Translations under genes and position numbers: made by a program
NCBI GenBank assembly: GCA_963842355.1
Contig: CAWJGC010000016.1
Coordinates: forward strand, 1 to 64,000
Direction: 5' to 3'
Origin: JASHPR01 sp963842355
Lineage (GTDB): Bacteria; Actinomycetota; Actinomycetes; Streptosporangiales; Streptosporangiaceae
DNA length: 64,000 nucleotides
Part shown: one piece after another, positions 35,617-44,144 of the stretch
How the letters are laid out: each line of letters opens with the position of its first letter
Position numbering within the stretch: position 1 is the stretch's first letter
Notes under the pieces: model-generated
The model's database searches: none
Told to the model about the DNA's origin: nothing
Seen by the model: the letters and a program-made list of their open reading frames with translations, nothing else

Positions 35617-38160
35617 CTATTCGATCGGTTGCTGCGCCATCGCCGCCGGCTCGCGCCCGGCGAGCAGCCAAGCGATGGCGGCAGCCGCGATCGGTGTCCC
35701 GACGAGTAGCACGAGCAAGTTGTTGACCGGCACGTTGCCGAGCGCCGAGATCCCGCCGTTGAGCGAATTGTTCCGCAGCCAGCCGATCACCCCGACATAG
35801 CCGGCGAACGTCCCGAGCACGCCCGCGAGGAAACCCAAAGCTCCCGCCGTAGCCGCAGTGATAGTCCGCCGTGTGACGCTGCTGGCCCCGGTGGCAGCCA
35901 GCGTGCGCAGGTCGGACGCCGTCTCACTGCGGATCAGGCCGACGCTCATCGCCAGGATGCACAGTGCGATCGCGATGCCGACTGCAGTCGCCCAGTTGAT
36001 CAGCACGGCTGACGTGGGCTCGTCGTCGCGGCTCTCGATGGAGACGTTGCCGGCCGCGGCGGCTGCCGACTGGGCGTCGTGGACCTGGGCCGCAGTAAGA
36101 GGCTGCGCGGTCTGGATCAGCCATCCCTGGACGGAGATCGTATTCTCGAGCCCGAACTTCTTGATCGCGTATTCGGTGATCACGGTGTTGGGAGCATGCA
36201 CACCCGAGGGAAGTGCGCCGATCTCTTGGATGACGGGATTCTTTATCCCTCCGCCTGCGAGGCACGGGATCGAGGTGATGGTGGGGCCATTCCCTCCGGT
36301 GGCTTTAACCGCGCCGAACTTCCTGCACCATTGCACCGACATGTTGGAGATCCCCGATAGGCCGGGCAGCGACGTCAGGATGTCGGCTTTCGGGTTGATC
36401 TCCGAAGGCGTGATGCCAAAGTCCTTGAGCAGCTGGGGCGTGGCTACGTACAGCGACCCGGTCCAGGGGCGCCCGCTGCCGTTGTGGTTGAGGTTGGCGC
36501 TGCCGTCTGCGCCGCTCCCCTCGAGCGGGATCACGTACTGGGCGCCGATTCCGGCCGCAATCGAGTCGGTCGACTTGGTCATTGCAGCCACTTGGCTGGT
36601 CGTGGGGCCGGTGTTCGGGTTGCCGAGGTTCATCTGGACGAGGAGCTGGTTCGGCGCGAGGTTCGGCCCCGCCGCGTCCAGGACGTCGGCGTAGCGGCTT
36701 TGCGCAAGCACCGCGACGATAGCCGCGATCATCACCCCGATGCTGGCAGCCGCCAGTGCCGAGCCCGACCGGGCTCGGTAGCGGGCCAGGTCCCGCAGGG
36801 CGATACGAATCGCCACCGGGGCGCGCCGTCCGAGCCGCGCCAGGAGCGTCAGGCAGAACGGCGCCAGCAAGATCACTGCCGGGATCAGCGCCACCAGCCC
36901 GAGCACTAGCTCGAGGGATCCTCCGCTCCCGGCGCCGCCGTTCGTACCTCCCGAATATCCGAGGAGGACGAAGGCGATCACAAGGAAGACGATGCCCGGA
37001 ATAGCTGAGCGATGGATCTGTCTCGGCGGGGCCGGCCGTCCGGAGAGGGCGGCCATGATCGGGATCTTGGCCACCGAACGAGCCGGTCGTGCCGCGGCGA
37101 GGTAGGTGGCAACGAGCGCCAGCACGATCGCCGCCGTGACGACGAGCCATGGCAGGGCCCACACACCGATCAAATGGTGCGCGCTCTGCTCGAGGCTCGG
37201 TCTATACAGGAGCCACAGCGCAAAACCGAGCACCGATCCGAGCACCGCGCCGGCGATGCCGACGACCAGCCCGTTTGTCCTCACCACCTGCCCGATGTTG
37301 CGGTCGGTGGCGCCGATCGACGCCAGCATGCCGAGCGAGCGCAGGCGGCGCTGCGCCAGCACGGTGAAGCCTCCCACCGCCACGAGACCGATCAGGATCA
37401 TGCCGAGCGTGAGCACGACGAGCGAGATCGTCTGGGGATTGAGCGCATTGTTGTTGGCGACAGAGGCGGGGGTCGAAACGTTCGGGCCGATTGCGCCCGG
37501 CGGACGGCCCGGAGCGTCGAAGAGAACGGTCACCTGGTTGGGCGTGGGCACCTGCCCCGGCGGAACGAGCGCGAACTTGTCGAGCAGGCTCTGCGGGTTC
37601 TGGACGATGCCGACGACCCTGCGCCCCTTACCGCCTTGGTGCAAGACGTCACCAATGCTGAGACCGAGCTGCGAGGCCAGTGGCGGGGACAGTGCCACCT
37701 CGCCGGCGGCGACAGGGTAGCGGCCGGAGAGGAGACCGAGCATCGGCTGTCCGAACGCTCCGTGCGGATCCTGGGCGCGCAAAACGTATGTGCCGACTGA
37801 GCCGGGGATCGTGAGTGTCTCGTCCGCGATCACGTCGACCCGTCCGAAACGATGTTGCAACGACGCGATCTGTGCCGAAAGGTGCGGGTCGGCACCGGAG
37901 AACGTGGCTGCATCTTGCGCCGTCCCGAAGCCCGAGGTGGCCGGCGGAGGATTGTTGGTGGCGACGGTGGATCCGAGGATGGTCGTTGCCACGGCCACCG
38001 TGACCAGCGCCAGGACGAGCAGCTGCTGGCGCCACTCGCGGCGGAACAGTCGCCATGCCCAGCGGCTCACGGCGCGCCGCGCCGCCATGCCGCCTCCGCC
38101 ACTGCCGCGTTCTCGTGGTGAGCGGAGCGGCAGCGCGTCGATGCCTGCTGGCGCGCTCAT
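35617..38160 (-). CDS. FtsX-like ABC transporter permease, two-module
   Basis: Large permease of 847 residues. Signal-anchor helix at about 46-66 (LLVLALVTVAVATTILGSTVA), an external domain, then three helices (about 246-270, 290-315, 338-362). A second FtsX module follows, with helices near 390-410, 420-445 and 468-490, another external domain (about 495-715) and three C-terminal helices. The duplicated layout is typical of peptide/bacitracin-type exporters. The ATG at 38160 overlaps the ATPase stop (ATGA), so it is coupled. The external part is less GC-biased than neighbouring genes. The TetR remnant downstream may once have regulated it. Confidence 0.88.
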   Translation of the reverse strand: MSAPAGIDALPLRSPRERGSGGGGMAARRAVSRWAWRLFRREWRQQLLVLALVTVAVATTILGSTVATNNPPPATSGFGTAQDAATFSGADPHLSAQIASLQHRFGRVDVIADETLTIPGSVGTYVLRAQDPHGAFGQPMLGLLSGRYPVAAGEVALSPPLASQLGLSIGDVLHQGGKGRRVVGIVQNPQSLLDKFALVPPGQVPTPNQVTVLFDAPGRPPGAIGPNVSTPASVANNNALNPQTISLVVLTLGMILIGLVAVGGFTVLAQRRLRSLGMLASIGATDRNIGQVVRTNGLVVGIAGAVLGSVLGFALWLLYRPSLEQSAHHLIGVWALPWLVVTAAIVLALVATYLAAARPARSVAKIPIMAALSGRPAPPRQIHRSAIPGIVFLVIAFVLLGYSGGTNGGAGSGGSLELVLGLVALIPAVILLAPFCLTLLARLGRRAPVAIRIALRDLARYRARSGSALAAASIGVMIAAIVAVLAQSRYADVLDAAGPNLAPNQLLVQMNLGNPNTGPTTSQVAAMTKSTDSIAAGIGAQYVIPLEGSGADGSANLNHNGSGRPWTGSLYVATPQLLKDFGITPSEINPKADILTSLPGLSGISNMSVQWCRKFGAVKATGGNGPTITSIPCLAGGGIKNPVIQEIGALPSGVHAPNTVITEYAIKKFGLENTISVQGWLIQTAQPLTAAQVHDAQSAAAAAGNVSIESRDDEPTSAVLINWATAVGIAIALCILAMSVGLIRSETASDLRTLAATGASSVTRRTITAATAGALGFLAGVLGTFAGYVGVIGWLRNNSLNGGISALGNVPVNNLLVLLVGTPIAAAAIAWLLAGREPAAMAQQPIE

Positions 38161-38867
38161 CGGACCGTGCTCGATTCGAGAATCGGCGGTGGCACCGTCT
38201 GGTCGACGATCTGCCCGTCGCGAAGGGAGACGACGCGGTCGGCCCAGGAGGCGAGCTGCGCGTCGTGCGTCACGACCACGGCGGCCAGACCGCTCTTGCA
38301 GGCGGTGAGGATCATGCGGATCACCGCCTCGCCGTTGGACGAATCGAGCGCGCCGGACGGCTCGTCGGCGAGCATCAGGCGCCGCTCGCCCACGACCGCC
38401 CGGGCGATCGCCACCCGCTGGCGCTCACCACCCGAAAGCTGGTCCGGATAGTGAGCGGCTCTGTCGGCGAGGCCGAGATCTTCGAGCACCGCGGCCGCCG
38501 ATTTCGCGGCGCGGCGCGCCGAGGTCCCGTCTAGCTCGAGCGGCAGGGCCACGTTCTCGACCGCAGTGAGCCCGGCGAGCAGATTGAAGTCCTGGAACAC
38601 GTAGCCGATCGTGCGGCGGCGCAAGCGGGCCTTGGCATTGCGCGACATCTTGGAGAGAGACTGCCCGTCGACGAACACTTCGCCGCTCGTCGGAGCTTCG
38701 AGGCTTCCGGCGATCGTGAGCAGAGTGGACTTGCCAGAACCGCTCGGCCCCATCACGGCCACGAGCGAACCGCGTTCGACCGTCAGGCTGATCCCGTGGA
38801 GGGCGACCACTTCCGCCGCGCCTTGGCCGTAGGTCTTTGAAACCTCGCGCAACTCGAGGAAGCTCAT
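38157..38867 (-). CDS. ABC transporter ATP-binding protein (MacB/LolD type)
   Basis: ATPase of about 236 residues. The ATG at 38867 (MSFLELREVSKTYG) is chosen as the family start; the frame is open for 44 codons upstream without similarity. Walker A is GPSGSGKST, Q-loop VFQDFNLLAGLT, signature LSGGERQRVAIARAV, Walker B LMLADEPSGALD, switch His VVVTHDAQLA. It drives the coupled downstream permease. Confidence 0.92.
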   Translation of the reverse strand: MSFLELREVSKTYGQGAAEVVALHGISLTVERGSLVAVMGPSGSGKSTLLTIAGSLEAPTSGEVFVDGQSLSKMSRNAKARLRRRTIGYVFQDFNLLAGLTAVENVALPLELDGTSARRAAKSAAAVLEDLGLADRAAHYPDQLSGGERQRVAIARAVVGERRLMLADEPSGALDSSNGEAVIRMILTACKSGLAAVVVTHDAQLASWADRVVSLRDGQIVDQTVPPPILESSTVR

Positions 38868-39250
38868 CTTCGTACCGCCAGTCTGCGCCTCAGTCGGGGG
38901 CATTGATTCGGGATGGGGAGGGTCTGCTCGAAGGCCGCGCGCTTGAGCCTTTCGCTTCTCTATTGCGGTCTGGCGGCAACCGGTTCGCCGAAGCGGCAAG
39001 ATTTCTTCGCCCTGCCTGTCGCTTGCCAGGGTGCTCGTGGCAGAAAACCCCGCTGACTGATCTCATGACCGTGGCAGGCGACAGACAGTCGCTGGTACCT
39101 TCTCTCACGCGCCATTAATCCGTTGGGGCCGTCACAAGATCGCCGTGTCCCGCTGACGGGACTGGGCTGGTGTCGCAGTCGGGGACGGTGCCGCAGGTAC
39201 TGGAGTCGGCCCCGTTCGCAAGCCTGATCACCGATGCGGCCGTGTGTGCC
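38868..39250. other. Intergenic region between ABC operon and XRE gene
   Basis: About 380 bases between divergent genes with no supported coding frame. Base composition is more mixed than in the neighbouring genes. No IS ends or attachment-site copy were recognised. Confidence 0.4.
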
Positions 39251-39296
39251 GTGACCGCGCCACCGGGCGCGGTCACCAGCTCATACGATTGTGTTA
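39251..39296 (+). promoter_or_regulatory. Leaderless promoter and 11-bp inverted repeat of XRE/nucleotidyltransferase pair
   Basis: GTGACCGCGCC and GGCGCGGTCAC form a perfect 11-base inverted repeat with a 4-base loop at 39251-39276. TACGAT (39284-39289), a good -10, lies 6 bases before the ATG at 39296, so the mRNA is probably leaderless. The repeat covers the -35 region and is a likely autoregulatory operator for the XRE protein. Confidence 0.6.
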
Positions 39297-39643
39297 TGAC
39301 GCACGAGGAAGATGCTGAAGGGCTGCCGTCTCCGTCAGCCGCGCTGTTGCAGCTGGCCCGGCTGAAGGCCGGCTTGAGCCAGCGGGAACTGGCCGAGCGC
39401 GCCGGAGTCCCCGTCACCATGATCTCGGCATACGAGCGTGACCAGCGCCAGCCCACGCTGGCTACGCTGCTGAGGCTGCTGCGCGCGGCGGGATTCGACC
39501 TGCGGCTGCACCTGGCCGCCTACGACCCGCATGACGAGATACTGGCCGGCCTGGAGGCTGGCCGCTCCGAAGCCGAGCGGCGGCATCGCGACCGGCAGCT
39601 TCAGGCATGGCGCGACGCGGTGCCCGTGGACGGCGTGGCTTGA
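39296..39643 (+). CDS. XRE-family helix-turn-helix protein (antitoxin-like)
   Basis: DNA-binding protein of 115 residues. The HTH (about 19-73) reads LARLKAGLSQRELAERAGVPVTMISAYERDQRQPTLATLLRLLRAAG (key Q, A, V, S, E, P positions). The C-terminal helical part is charged (LEAGRSEAERRHRDRQ). The ATG at 39296 fits the leaderless promoter; an upstream extension reads through the inverted repeat and is rejected. It overlaps or abuts the nucleotidyltransferase gene, the layout of type II or IV two-gene toxin-antitoxin units. Confidence 0.8.
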   Translation: MTHEEDAEGLPSPSAALLQLARLKAGLSQRELAERAGVPVTMISAYERDQRQPTLATLLRLLRAAGFDLRLHLAAYDPHDEILAGLEAGRSEAERRHRDRQLQAWRDAVPVDGVA

Positions 39644-40182
39644 GCGGCCAGGGCGAGCCCGCCGGGCCGAGCCTGAACCCCGCGGCCATCGTGGCATCGC
39701 TCAACCAGCATCAGGTTCGCTACGTCATCATCGGCGCGTTCGCGGCTATCGCGCAGCAGGCTCCAGTACCGGCGACACGAGATATCGATGTCACGCCGGA
39801 AGCGAGCCAGGAGAATCTGGCCCGGCTGTCGCGTGCCCTCACCGACCTTGGCGCGCGGATCCGCACGGAGGCGGTGCCGGACGGCCTGCCGTTCATCCAT
39901 GACGCGATGTCGCTGGCGGCAGCTGAGGTGTGGAATCTGGTCTGCGCGGACGGCGAGTTCGATATCTCGTTCCATCCGTCCGGCTTTCCCGGCGGATACG
40001 CGCAGCTTGCGGTCAAGGCCCGCCGGCTTCGCGTCGGGGATGTGGAGGTCGTCGTCGCGGACCTCGCTGACGTGATCTGGTCCAAGGAGTCAGCGGGCCG
40101 CCCGAAGGATCTGCGGGTGCTCCCGCTGCTGTACCGGCACCTATCGGCCCGCCGCGCAGAGCGCGAAGCGGAACAGTGGTAG
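39640..40182 (+). CDS. Nucleotidyltransferase-fold protein (AbiEii/MNT-like)
   Basis: Protein of about 180 residues with the minimal nucleotidyltransferase pattern: VRYVIIGAFAAIAQQAPVPATRDIDVTPEAS, where the GxFA helix and the DID pair (metal ligands) are the key features. Later FDISFHPSGF supplies a third acidic position. It starts either at TTG 39640, overlapping the XRE stop as TTGA, or at an in-frame ATG at 39607. Paired with the XRE gene it resembles a toxin-antitoxin unit in which the NTase modifies a cellular target; this is inference. The 3' end meets a convergent integrase remnant. Confidence 0.7.
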   Translation: MSGQGEPAGPSLNPAAIVASLNQHQVRYVIIGAFAAIAQQAPVPATRDIDVTPEASQENLARLSRALTDLGARIRTEAVPDGLPFIHDAMSLAAAEVWNLVCADGEFDISFHPSGFPGGYAQLAVKARRLRVGDVEVVVADLADVIWSKESAGRPKDLRVLPLLYRHLSARRAEREAEQW

Positions 40183-40690
40183 TCCTTGTCGAGCAGTGGG
40201 ACGGGGGAGTGGGGGTCGATTGCCGAGCGGGCTCTCAGCGAGTCCTCCCAGCGGCGCTGGAGCGCGGCGGTGAGCTCGGTGCGCATGGTCTGCGAGATGT
40301 GGGTGTAGAGGCCGCGCATGCCCGGGACCTCGTGGCCGAGACGCCGTTCTTGGAGGATGGCGGAGATTCCGTCTTCTTACCCTGGCGGTGGCGTGCGTGT
40401 GGCGCACATGCGGGGTCGTCTCGGCGGTGCGAAGGCCCAGCGACTCCATCCGGCGGGAGAACAGCTTGGCCAGGGCGTCATAACTGACCGGCTCGCAGCG
40501 CCGCCTGTCGTTCCCGCCGACGAGGAACACGAAAGGGCTGGTCGCCTCCCGCGGCCGCTCGTGCATCACGTACCGGCTGACCGCGTCCAGCGTGCGGGGC
40601 TCGTGCAGGTCGACGACCCGCTCGGCGCGGGGTCCATCTCCACGCGGCGTGATCAGCCTCTCGGACAGCCGCCACAAGCCCCGGCCTGGT
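40183..40690 (-). pseudogene. Tyrosine recombinase (phage/ICE integrase), frameshifted C-terminal remnant
   Basis: The catalytic end of a tyrosine integrase in two frames. The first frame has LHEPRTLDAVSRYVMHERP, YDALAKLFSRRMESLGL and the catalytic TPHVRHTHAT (Arg-His box). Near 40378 the frame changes; the continuation reads DGISAILQERRLGHEVPGMRGLYTHIS, with LGH and the Tyr nucleophile. The N-terminal core-binding region is missing upstream of 40690, and the 3' end runs into the nucleotidyltransferase gene. It marks a former integrative element. Confidence 0.75.
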
Positions 40691-40901
40691 AGGGTCGCCA
40701 GCCGCGTTGCTGTATGCGTTGAGGACTGTTTTCCAGATCACCGCATCCCGGTGAACAGGCGGGGGGTTGGCTAGCGCGTCGGCAACATCTGTTTGCAGCT
40801 TGGTGATGTCACTTTCTAGGCTTGATGGTCCGGTTCCCGAGTTGATGCTTACCGCTGAGGGGCTGCGGAGCTGGGGATGACCGACCATGGCCTCGCTGGT
40901 G

Positions 40902-41321
40902 TCAGTAACCGCGCCGCCACCCGCTGATAACGTCCGGGTGAATGCGGACCACCGCCTTTAGGCTCGGCCACCACCGCGCCACGTAGTCGTTAACCTCATC
41001 CGCACTGAGGTAGCGGGCGGTTATTGCCCGGACCTCAGCCAGTGTGGCTGCCTGGTCTCCTTCTTCGATCTCCGCCCGTCCTCGGAGGGTCACTCCGGCG
41101 AAGGGCTCACGGGCATCGCCAGCGGCGAAGGCCGCCCGGCCGGTCCGGAGAATGGCTTGTGGCCAGCGGCGCGCTGTCGTCGTCCAGATGTTGACCGTCT
41201 CTCCGTCGAACCGGTACCAGACCGGTACGACGACCGGGCTGCCGTCGGCGAAGGTGACCCCGACGAAGCCCGTCGTCGCGGGTGAGCGGCTCAGGAACTG
41301 CCCGGCCTCGGCTCGGTTCAC
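40902..41321 (-). CDS. PPOX-fold flavin/F420-dependent protein
   Basis: Protein of 139 residues with the split-barrel pyridoxamine-phosphate-oxidase fold common in actinobacterial F420-dependent reductases. Motifs are GFVGVTFADGSPVVVPVWYRFDGETVNIWTTTARR (key strands), FAGVTLRGRAEIEEG and VVRIHPDVISGW. The GTG at 41321 follows GGAGG. It is divergent from the Rieske gene. Cofactor (F420, FMN or haem) cannot be decided by eye. 40691-40901 holds no recognised gene. Confidence 0.8.
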   Translation of the reverse strand: MNRAEAGQFLSRSPATTGFVGVTFADGSPVVVPVWYRFDGETVNIWTTTARRWPQAILRTGRAAFAAGDAREPFAGVTLRGRAEIEEGDQAATLAEVRAITARYLSADEVNDYVARWWPSLKAVVRIHPDVISGWRRGY

Positions 41322-41452
41322 CGTTTCCTCCAGGTCTCCCGGCTAGCCGCACCGCCTGCCGGAGCTCCCAAGCGGCGGAAGCCGACAGTGGCGGCCACCT
41401 CGGTGTGCGGTGTCGGTGTGGCTCGCCGCACCTGGGCCGAGCCGCCCGGCCG

Positions 41453-41481
41453 TTGACACAGTCTGCCCGGACTGGTAGCTC
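41453..41481 (+). promoter_or_regulatory. Promoter of Rieske oxygenase gene
   Basis: TTGACA (41453-41458), a perfect -35, is followed after 17 bases by TAGCTC (41476-41481), a plausible actinomycete -10. The Rieske GTG start is 57 bases further. This fits a vegetative sigma-70 promoter. Confidence 0.65.
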
Positions 41482-41537
41482 TGTGACAACGGCCACGATG
41501 CGGCCTTTGCCTGGCACCAGGGGGAAGGCGGATTACG

Positions 41538-42704
41538 GTGCCGATCGAGCCGAGCCTTCGCCCGACATTGCCCGGGGCGTACTACACCTCGCCGGTGATG
41601 CACGAGATCGAGACCGAGCAGATCTTCGCCCGGTCGTGGATATGCATCGGCAGGGCCGATTCCGTCGGCCGGGCCAGGCAGCTGCTCACCGCCGAGGTCG
41701 CGGGCGAGAGCGTCCTCGTGACCCGCGATCGCGCGGGCGAGCTGCACGGGATGCTTAACGTCTGCCGTCACCGGGGCACCCGGCTGTGCATCGCCTCCGC
41801 CGACGCGGTGTCGAGCATCCGCTGCCCCTACCACGGCTGGACGTACGGGCTCGACGGGAGGCTGCTGGCGGCGCCGAACCTGCCCGAGATGCCCGACCTG
41901 CAGAAGGAGCGGCACGGCCTGGCTCCGGTCGCGGTCACCACCTGGGCCGGCTACCTGTGGTGCTGCCTCGACGCCGGCGCGGGCCCGCTGCGGTCCCAGG
42001 TCGAGCCGCAGATCGTCGAGCGTCTCGGCTCCACCGAGGTCCTCGACGCGTACGGGCTGGAGAGCCTGACGGTGGGGCACCGCATCGTCTACGACGTGGC
42101 GGCGAACTGGAAGGCGCTGGTCGAGAACTTCACCGAGTGCTATCACTGCCCGATCATTCATCCCGAGCTGACCGCGGCGGTGCCGGAGTTCCGCTCCGGC
42201 TACGGGTCGATCTCTGGCGGCCGGTGGCATGGCGCGCAGCTCGCTCCGCAGGCGGAGGCCTTCTCCTCCTCCGGCCAGGCGCGGCGGCGCCCGCTGCCCG
42301 GCCTTTCGGGTGGTACCGAGCGCCGCTTCTACGGCGTCATTCTGCTGCCGAACGCCTTCCTCATCCTCGTGCCCGACCATGTGATCTTCTTCCGGCTGGA
42401 TCCCCTCGCCGCCGGCCGGACGCGGGTCAGCTGCGACTGGCTCTTCGAAGCCGAGGCGGTGCAGGACGCGGGGTTCAGCCCGGACGACGCGGTGGCGCTG
42501 CTGGACATCACGAACCGGCAGGACTTCGCCGCCTGTGAGCGCTGCCAGCTCGGCATGTCGTCCCGCAGCTTCGCCGGCGGCGGCGTGCTCGTCCCCGGCG
42601 AGCATCTGATCACCGACTTCTACCGGTATCTTGCTGCCGCGCTCGGGCTGCCCGACGGGGAGCCGTGGCCCACGCGTCCTGAGTTGCTCGGCGTCCGCGG
42701 GTAA
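41538..42704 (+). CDS. Rieske non-heme iron oxygenase, quaternary-amine type
   Basis: Oxygenase alpha subunit of 388 residues. The Rieske [2Fe-2S] motif is CRHRG (about 76-80) and CPYHGWTYG (about 96-104). The mononuclear iron site is in ENFTECYHCPIIHPEL (about 193-208, His-x4-His) with a later Asp. The compact sequence and YHCPxxHP signature are those of glycine-betaine, carnitine, choline and stachydrine oxygenases (GbcA/CntA/Stc2 group), which remove an N-methyl as formaldehyde or cleave the amine. GTG start. No reductase partner (GbcB-like) is in the window, so electrons must come from elsewhere. Convergent with the amine operon, 40 bases from the FAD gene. Confidence 0.88.
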   Translation: MPIEPSLRPTLPGAYYTSPVMHEIETEQIFARSWICIGRADSVGRARQLLTAEVAGESVLVTRDRAGELHGMLNVCRHRGTRLCIASADAVSSIRCPYHGWTYGLDGRLLAAPNLPEMPDLQKERHGLAPVAVTTWAGYLWCCLDAGAGPLRSQVEPQIVERLGSTEVLDAYGLESLTVGHRIVYDVAANWKALVENFTECYHCPIIHPELTAAVPEFRSGYGSISGGRWHGAQLAPQAEAFSSSGQARRRPLPGLSGGTERRFYGVILLPNAFLILVPDHVIFFRLDPLAAGRTRVSCDWLFEAEAVQDAGFSPDDAVALLDITNRQDFAACERCQLGMSSRSFAGGGVLVPGEHLITDFYRYLAAALGLPDGEPWPTRPELLGVRG

Positions 42705-42744
42705 TCATCCGCGGATGGCTCCGGCCCGGGGCGGGCAGCGGTGG

Positions 42745-44097
42745 TCACGATCCGAGGCCAGCCAGTATGCCGTCGGCGGCGCGCCATCCCGTGGTGATGG
42801 CCGTCTCGGTGTAGAAGGTCCCGAGGTAGTCGCCCGCCAGCCAGATCCGGTCGAGCGGCCTGGTGAGGGCAGCCTGCAGCCGGCCACGCCCCGGGAAGCA
42901 GTAGGCGAGCCCGAGCGGCCACCGCCGGACGTGTGCCTCGGTCACGTGCGCCCGGAACCCGGGAAAGAGTTCCTCAGCATCCCGCAAATACCGGCCGAGA
43001 ACCGCCGCGTCGTCCAGGTCGAGCAGCCGCGCCGCCAGCTCGGCGGGAGAGAAGACCATGATGCTCGACCCGGGGCGGCGCTCGCGCTCCTGCGCGCGGG
43101 CGACGCTGGTCACGTTGAAGAAGATGTTGAAGGATCGGCCTGGCGTCGCGATCGCGTAGCAGCCATCCCAGGGCGCAGGTCCCGGCTCATCGGTGAGGAA
43201 CGCCGCGCTGACATACGGGCCGTAACGGACCTGCCTGAGGGCAGCCGCGGTCTCCGGCTCCAGGTCCACTGCGACCTGCGCGGCGATCGGCGCCGGGGTG
43301 GCGAGGACGCAATGCCGGGCGCGCAGATCACCGCCGGACGGGTCGGCCTGGTAGCGCACGCGGACGCCGTCGCGGCCGCGGCTCACCTCGGTGACCTCGG
43401 CACCGGTGCGCACACGCGAGCCGAGCGCGGCCCGGATCGCGTCGGTGAGGGTCTCCGGGCCGCCCAGGATGTTGCGCGCGAGCCCGGACTTGCGGTCCCA
43501 GACCAGACGGAAGTAGCCGACGCCCGCTCCCGCCGACACCTGCTCGGGGGAGCCGGCGGATCGCATCACGGTCGGGCGGAACATGGCGTCGGCGTCCGGG
43601 GGCAGCGGGCCGGCGAAGTCGGCGAAAGACCGGTCGCCCATGAACTCATAGACGCGCTGTTGGAGCGCGCCGGGCGGCTCGCCGACGCGCGGGACGCAGG
43701 CCGCGCCGTACCGGCGAACGGCTAGGCGGACCCTGGCGCCGGCCCGGAGCACCGCCAGGCGCGCGCTCCACGGCATCGGCACCCGGAACGGATAGGTCTG
43801 CACCCGCCCGTCGGTGAGCAGCCGGCCGTTCATCGCCAGCGCCGCCAGCTCGCCGGGAACCGGGACGGCCTCGACGCTGGCCTCGTCGAGCAGCTGCCCG
43901 GTGGCTGAGCCCGGCCCCGAGAACACGTGCGCGCCCCAGTTGAGCCAGTAGGGGCCGCGCCGTTCCGAGCACAGCCGCCCCCCGGTCCGGTCCGTCGCCT
44001 CGAGCAGCACCACCTGGAGCTGCCGCAGCCGCCACGCGGTCGCCAGGCCGGCGATCCCGCCCCCGGCCACGACGACATCCGCGTCGAGATCAGCCAT
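42745..44097 (-). CDS. FAD-dependent amine-oxidase/protoporphyrinogen-oxidase-like enzyme
   Basis: Flavoprotein of 450 residues. The dinucleotide-binding motif is DVVVAGGGIAGLATAWRLRQ (about 7-26), followed by VVLLEATDRTGGRL (about 29-42). The C-terminal FAD motif is RIWLAGDYLGTFYTETAITTGWRAA. The middle has GRARLA-type substrate-domain segments (SGLARNILGGPETLTDAI). The fold covers monoamine oxidases, protoporphyrinogen oxidases and phytoene desaturases, so the substrate is open. As the last gene of the amine operon, an amine or imino-acid oxidase role is plausible, by context only. Confidence 0.82.
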   Translation of the reverse strand: MADLDADVVVAGGGIAGLATAWRLRQLQVVLLEATDRTGGRLCSERRGPYWLNWGAHVFSGPGSATGQLLDEASVEAVPVPGELAALAMNGRLLTDGRVQTYPFRVPMPWSARLAVLRAGARVRLAVRRYGAACVPRVGEPPGALQQRVYEFMGDRSFADFAGPLPPDADAMFRPTVMRSAGSPEQVSAGAGVGYFRLVWDRKSGLARNILGGPETLTDAIRAALGSRVRTGAEVTEVSRGRDGVRVRYQADPSGGDLRARHCVLATPAPIAAQVAVDLEPETAAALRQVRYGPYVSAAFLTDEPGPAPWDGCYAIATPGRSFNIFFNVTSVARAQERERRPGSSIMVFSPAELAARLLDLDDAAVLGRYLRDAEELFPGFRAHVTEAHVRRWPLGLAYCFPGRGRLQAALTRPLDRIWLAGDYLGTFYTETAITTGWRAADGILAGLGS

Positions 44098-44144
44098 CTG
44101 TCGCCCGGGCTGGCCGGTGCGGGCGCCGCCCTGGCTGCACGGCG

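Noticed and set aside
40691..40890. Minus-strand frame upstream of the integrase remnant as a separate gene
   Set aside because: Its first 60 residues look like ordinary protein, but the frame then shadows the integrase remnant; no family was recognised and it may be leftover sequence.
35085..41000. Second attachment site copying the tRNA-Pro 3' end
   Set aside because: No repeat of the tRNA 3' end was found by eye in the window.
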